Of a DNA stretch of 9,452 bases, positions 7,059-9,452 are shown piece after piece. The notes below the pieces were generated by a model. The model was given only the letters and a program-made list of their open reading frames with translations, did not search any database and was not told where the DNA came from. The DNA lies in assembly GCA_026418315.1 (NCBI GenBank), contig JAOABO010000068.1:1-9452 (forward strand), given 5' to 3'. Each line of letters opens with the position of its first letter. The stretch's first letter is position 1. The DNA is from Bacteroidia bacterium (GTDB taxonomy: Bacteria > Bacteroidota > Bacteroidia > B-17B0 > Aurantibacillaceae). The translations under genes were made by a program, and so were the position numbers.

Positions 7059-7463
7059 TTAATACCAATGAATATCAATTTTTTGAACTATGTCGGGATG
7101 TAAACTTTTGGCTACGGGGCATGTGTAAGCTGCATTTTCGAGCATTTTCTTTTGTTTGTCAGTATAATTGAAATTTTTTAATTTTAGGTTTATGTGTATT
7201 TCTGATACTCTTCGGGGGTTGTCTGCCATCAATTTAGTAACTTCTGCTTCTGCTTCAAGGGGTATGTTTTCTCTTTCAGTAATAATACTCATAATGGTTA
7301 TCATACAGCTGGCTAAGGAGGTGGCTAATAAATCTGTAGGAGAAAATTTTTCTCCTTTTCCGTTGTTATCAGGGGGTGCATCTGTTTCTATAATGGACTT
7401 ACTTTTAATATGAATGGCTTTTGTATTTTTATTTCCTGTATATTTTACAATGGAAGTGGCCAT
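7059..7463 (-). CDS. OsmC/Ohr-family protein
   Basis: A 134-residue protein of the OsmC superfamily, small cytoplasmic dimers that reduce organic hydroperoxides or related electrophiles through a cysteine pair. Both cysteines are present: Cys53 in FSPTDLLATSLASCM (40-54) and Cys115 in AAYTCPVAKSLHPD (111-124). The motif SPTDLL replaces the PEEL-type segment of classical OsmC/Ohr, putting it nearer the YhfA-like OsmC branch, whose physiological substrate is poorly known. Length is normal and the gene looks intact. It begins 5 bp after the stop of the upstream protease gene, with no promoter motif in between, so the two are likely cotranscribed. A specific peroxidase activity is inference. Confidence 0.92.
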   Translation of the reverse strand: MATSIVKYTGNKNTKAIHIKSKSIIETDAPPDNNGKGEKFSPTDLLATSLASCMITIMSIITERENIPLEAEAEVTKLMADNPRRVSEIHINLKLKNFNYTDKQKKMLENAAYTCPVAKSLHPDIVQKIDIHWY

Positions 7464-7468
7464 GATTA

Positions 7469-9160
7469 TCAGAATTTTTTTTCAGAGTTAAAGGGTTTTT
7501 TGGGAGGTTCTGTTTTTGTGAGAATTTCTTTTATTTTGTTTTTATCAGATAATAGTAAGGTACTTTGCTCAATTTCGTTGTCTTTATTGATGATGTATTC
7601 TTCTTTGCCTTTGGAAAAGTAATAAAAATTTATAATATTGATTTCAAGAAATTCTTTGATGATGCGTATATTTTTTTGAAGTAGTTTTTCTTGTATTTGA
7701 CTAAGGCCGTTGAGTAGTTCTTCGTATTCTTTTTTTATTTCATTATAGATGCTGTCGTTTTCAGCACTGGTTTTGAATTGTTTAAGTATGCTTTCCTGGT
7801 CGGAATGATAGACGTATTTTTTTTCTTTTAATAATTTGAAGAACTCCTGAATATCTTTTTCTGTGAGAGAAAATTCTTTTGGTGAGGGTATTTGTTTATT
7901 TTGAAGAGCATATTGGTAAGCATACAGAAAAAAGAAATTTTGTTGGTTTAAATCTATTAAAATGGCTGATAAATTTTCAGGTACTGTTTTAATATCTGGT
8001 GTAATGCCTGCTCCGTCATATACAATTCTTCCATTTTTGGTTTTGAATGCAGTGATAAGGGAATCAGGTACACTCAATACTCTTCCTGATTTATCTTTTT
8101 GGGTATAGTCCAACGCCTGAATACATCGTCCACTTGGGGTGTAATATTTTGCAATGGTAATTTTTAGTTTTGTGTTGTAAGGCAGGTCTATAGTATTTTG
8201 TACCAGTCCCTTTCCGTATGAACGGCTACCTATAACAACGGCCCGGTCTAAATCCTGTAATGCTCCAGCTACGATTTCAGAAGCAGAAGCTGAGTTTTCA
8301 TTAATCAAAACGACTAGTGGGATATTCACATCTATTGGATTTTCCATAGTTTTGTATGATTTGTACCAATTAGAAGTTCTGCCTTTGGTGTATACAACTT
8401 CTACATCTTTAGGAATAAAAATATTAACCAATTGTATAGCTTCCATTAATAATCCGCCCGGATTATCTCTGACATCTAATAGTATTCCTTGAACATTTTG
8501 TTTTTTTAGTTCTATAACTGATTTTTTTACTTCTTCAGCACATTTTTCAGTAAATGATCTGAGTCTAATGTAACCGATGTTGTTTTTGATAATGGTATAG
8601 AAAACATTGTTGTTGGTTTTAATTTCTTTTCTTACTATGTTTTTCTCTATAGGCGTATTGCTTCTGAAAGGTATAAATTTGATTTGTACAGAGGTCCCTG
8701 CTTCGCCTTTTATAAGATTCGAGATTTCATTGATGGATAATTTGGAAATGTCTTTTCCATTTACAGATATTATTTCAGAACCTGGAACGAGTCCACTTTG
8801 TAAAGCAGGGGAATCTTCATATACTTCGGTGATAAATATTTTATCATTGATTTTGTCTAATGCTCCTCCAATCCCTGCATAAACACCAGTAGTTTGAAAT
8901 CTGTATTCTTCAATATCATCTTCGCTTATATAATTGGTATAGGGGTCTAATGAGTTAAGCATAGCATCAATGGCTGTTTTTATAAGTTCACCCGATTTGG
9001 GTTTTTCAATGTAAGATTCATGAATATTTTTATAGACGCTGTTAAATATTTCAAGATTTTTAGTGATTTCAAATAAGTTATTATCATCGTAAAAAAAATA
9101 AAATAAGGGGATAATGGTCAGTAAAGCTATGAGTGAAAACTTAAAAAGATGTTTTTGCAT
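7469..9160 (-). CDS. S41-family C-terminal processing peptidase (Ctp/Tsp)
   Basis: A 563-residue envelope serine protease. A hydrophobic segment (7-24) with a lysine nearby at the start acts as signal peptide or membrane anchor, placing the enzyme in the periplasm. A PDZ domain follows (about 88-165, starting TGVYAGIGGAL), then the S41 catalytic core (about 190-395). The Ser/Lys dyad is clear: Ser292 in NSASASEIVAGALQD and Lys317 in RSYGKGLVQ, with Gln321. The 25-residue Ser-Lys spacing equals that of E. coli Prc (430/455). A tail of about 165 residues, helical and charged, possibly coiled-coil at 430-505, follows the core; such tails occur in Bacteroidota homologues. These enzymes trim or degrade envelope proteins from the C-terminus. 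The ATG at 9160 gives a proper signal sequence; the 50 extra in-frame codons up to 9310 are low-complexity and overlap the promoter. Confidence 0.95.
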   Translation of the reverse strand: MQKHLFKFSLIALLTIIPLFYFFYDDNNLFEITKNLEIFNSVYKNIHESYIEKPKSGELIKTAIDAMLNSLDPYTNYISEDDIEEYRFQTTGVYAGIGGALDKINDKIFITEVYEDSPALQSGLVPGSEIISVNGKDISKLSINEISNLIKGEAGTSVQIKFIPFRSNTPIEKNIVRKEIKTNNNVFYTIIKNNIGYIRLRSFTEKCAEEVKKSVIELKKQNVQGILLDVRDNPGGLLMEAIQLVNIFIPKDVEVVYTKGRTSNWYKSYKTMENPIDVNIPLVVLINENSASASEIVAGALQDLDRAVVIGSRSYGKGLVQNTIDLPYNTKLKITIAKYYTPSGRCIQALDYTQKDKSGRVLSVPDSLITAFKTKNGRIVYDGAGITPDIKTVPENLSAILIDLNQQNFFFLYAYQYALQNKQIPSPKEFSLTEKDIQEFFKLLKEKKYVYHSDQESILKQFKTSAENDSIYNEIKKEYEELLNGLSQIQEKLLQKNIRIIKEFLEINIINFYYFSKGKEEYIINKDNEIEQSTLLLSDKNKIKEILTKTEPPKKPFNSEKKF

Positions 9161-9165
9161 TGTTG

Positions 9166-9173
9166 CAAATTTA
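9166..9173 (-). promoter_or_regulatory. Second TAnnTTTG match directly before ctp
   Basis: TAAATTTG on the minus strand is an exact consensus match ending only 5 nt before the ctp ATG. If used, transcription would begin at or next to the A of ATG, giving a leaderless message. The better-placed element at 9179-9186, which has a -33 partner, is the more likely promoter; this one may be chance in AT-rich DNA. Confidence 0.25.
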
Positions 9174-9178
9174 AAAGG

Positions 9179-9211
9179 CAAAGGTAATGATTTTATCTTC
9201 TGACAATCAAA
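9179..9211 (-). promoter_or_regulatory. Promoter of the ctp-osmC unit (TTTG-N21-TACCTTTG)
   Basis: On the minus strand a -33 TTTG (9211-9208) is followed after 21 bases by TACCTTTG (9186-9179), both exact matches to the Bacteroidota sigma-ABfr consensus. The -7 element ends 18 nt before the ctp ATG, predicting a leader of about 12 nt. The spacing is identical to that of the tRNA promoter at the right end. Confidence 0.65.
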
Positions 9212-9375
9212 TGTAAAAAATATTACGAGAAAATTTTTAAAGAACAAATTATCCTGAGTGCTATAAATAATTAAAAAATTGTACTTATTGCATTGGTGTT
9301 TAACTGGCATAGAAAATTTACTATTAATTTGAATTTAATAACTAAAAAATTTGATGGAATAAATTTAAAAAAATA

Positions 9376-9408
9376 TTTGGAAGTTTAAATAAAACTTATG
9401 TATATTTG
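9376..9408 (+). promoter_or_regulatory. Promoter of the tRNA gene (TTTG-N21-TATATTTG)
   Basis: TTTG (9376-9379), 21 bases, then TATATTTG (9401-9408) match the Bacteroidota housekeeping promoter exactly. The -7 element ends 18 nt before the mature tRNA 5' end, so the primary transcript would carry a short leader removed by RNase P. A-rich DNA directly upstream of TTTG may act as an UP-like element. Confidence 0.7.
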
Positions 9409-9426
9409 CACCCGATTATTAGAAAT

Positions 9427-9452
9427 GGTCTGGTAGTTCAGCTGGTTAGAAT
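9427..9452 (+). tRNA. tRNA-Asp, 5' part only (cut by window edge)
   Basis: The last 26 bases read as the 5' end of a tRNA: acceptor strand GGTCTGG, T8, A9, D-stem GTTC, D-loop AGCTGGTTA with the invariant A14 and G18G19, then GAAT closing the D-stem (C-G, T-A, T-A, G-T pairs). The segment GGTAGTTCAG and GGTTAGAAT also occurs in E. coli tRNA-Asp, so aspartate is the likely identity, but the anticodon is beyond the edge. A strong promoter lies just upstream. Confidence 0.82.

Noticed and set aside
7003..7068. 22-codon extension of atpD to an ATG at 7068
   Set aside because: Overlaps the atpD -7 element and the osmC-like stop; beta subunits start at MQKGKITQVIG-like sequence.
9161..9310. 50-codon extension of the ctp frame to an ATG at 9310
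   Set aside because: It runs across the TTTG-N21-TACCTTTG promoter and places the signal peptide in the interior; the residues look like translated AT-rich spacer.
9427..9452. tRNA as an integration site for a mobile element
   Set aside because: Nothing in the window shows an integrase, a repeated tRNA end or any other sign of an integrated element.

Overview
The window looks like ordinary chromosome from a low-GC member of the Bacteroidota, with Chitinophagales-like relatives the most likely. Four things support this. AnnTTTG-type -7 elements (TAnnTTTG) sit just upstream of most transcription units. None of the eight protein starts has a visible Shine-Dalgarno sequence. atpD and atpC form a pair without the rest of the ATP synthase operon. 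The gene families present (an S46 dipeptidyl-peptidase of DPP11 type, an S41 Ctp protease with a long tail, a single-chain GlyRS) are typical of the phylum. The organism assignment is inference from these traits, not from a database match.

Left part (1-2063, minus strand): the 5' portion of a beta-class DNA N4/N6 methyltransferase gene, cut by the window edge, lies 41 bp downstream of glyS, which encodes glycyl-tRNA synthetase. An 86-bp divergent intergenic region (2064-2149) separates glyS from a plus-strand pair: a PaaY/CaiE-type gamma-carbonic-anhydrase-like hexapeptide-repeat protein (2150-2752) and, one base later, a secreted S46 dipeptidyl-peptidase (2754-4913) with the arginine that marks Asp/Glu-specific DPP11 enzymes.

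Middle (4914-5253): a 340-bp gap between convergent genes. It holds only weak inverted repeats and no supportable gene.

Right part (5254-9160, minus strand, transcribed right to left): an S41 C-terminal processing protease (ctp) followed after 5 bp by an OsmC-family redox gene, then after 56 bp and a separate promoter by atpD-atpC (F1 beta and epsilon). Epsilon is the short form, 78 residues, without room for the usual C-terminal helical hairpin. Beyond ctp, a 266-bp divergent region ends in the first 26 bases of a plus-strand tRNA gene, probably tRNA-Asp, preceded by a very clear TTTG-N21-TATATTTG promoter.

The genes are mostly core housekeeping functions (translation, energy, envelope proteolysis, peptide use, thiol/peroxide defence). 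I see no phage, transposon, CRISPR array or evident novel system. The items most worth follow-up are the truncated methyltransferase (possible restriction-modification neighbours lie outside the window), the strikingly constant 18-19 bp distance from -7 element to gene start in four units, and the DPP11-type peptidase coupled to a PaaY-like protein.
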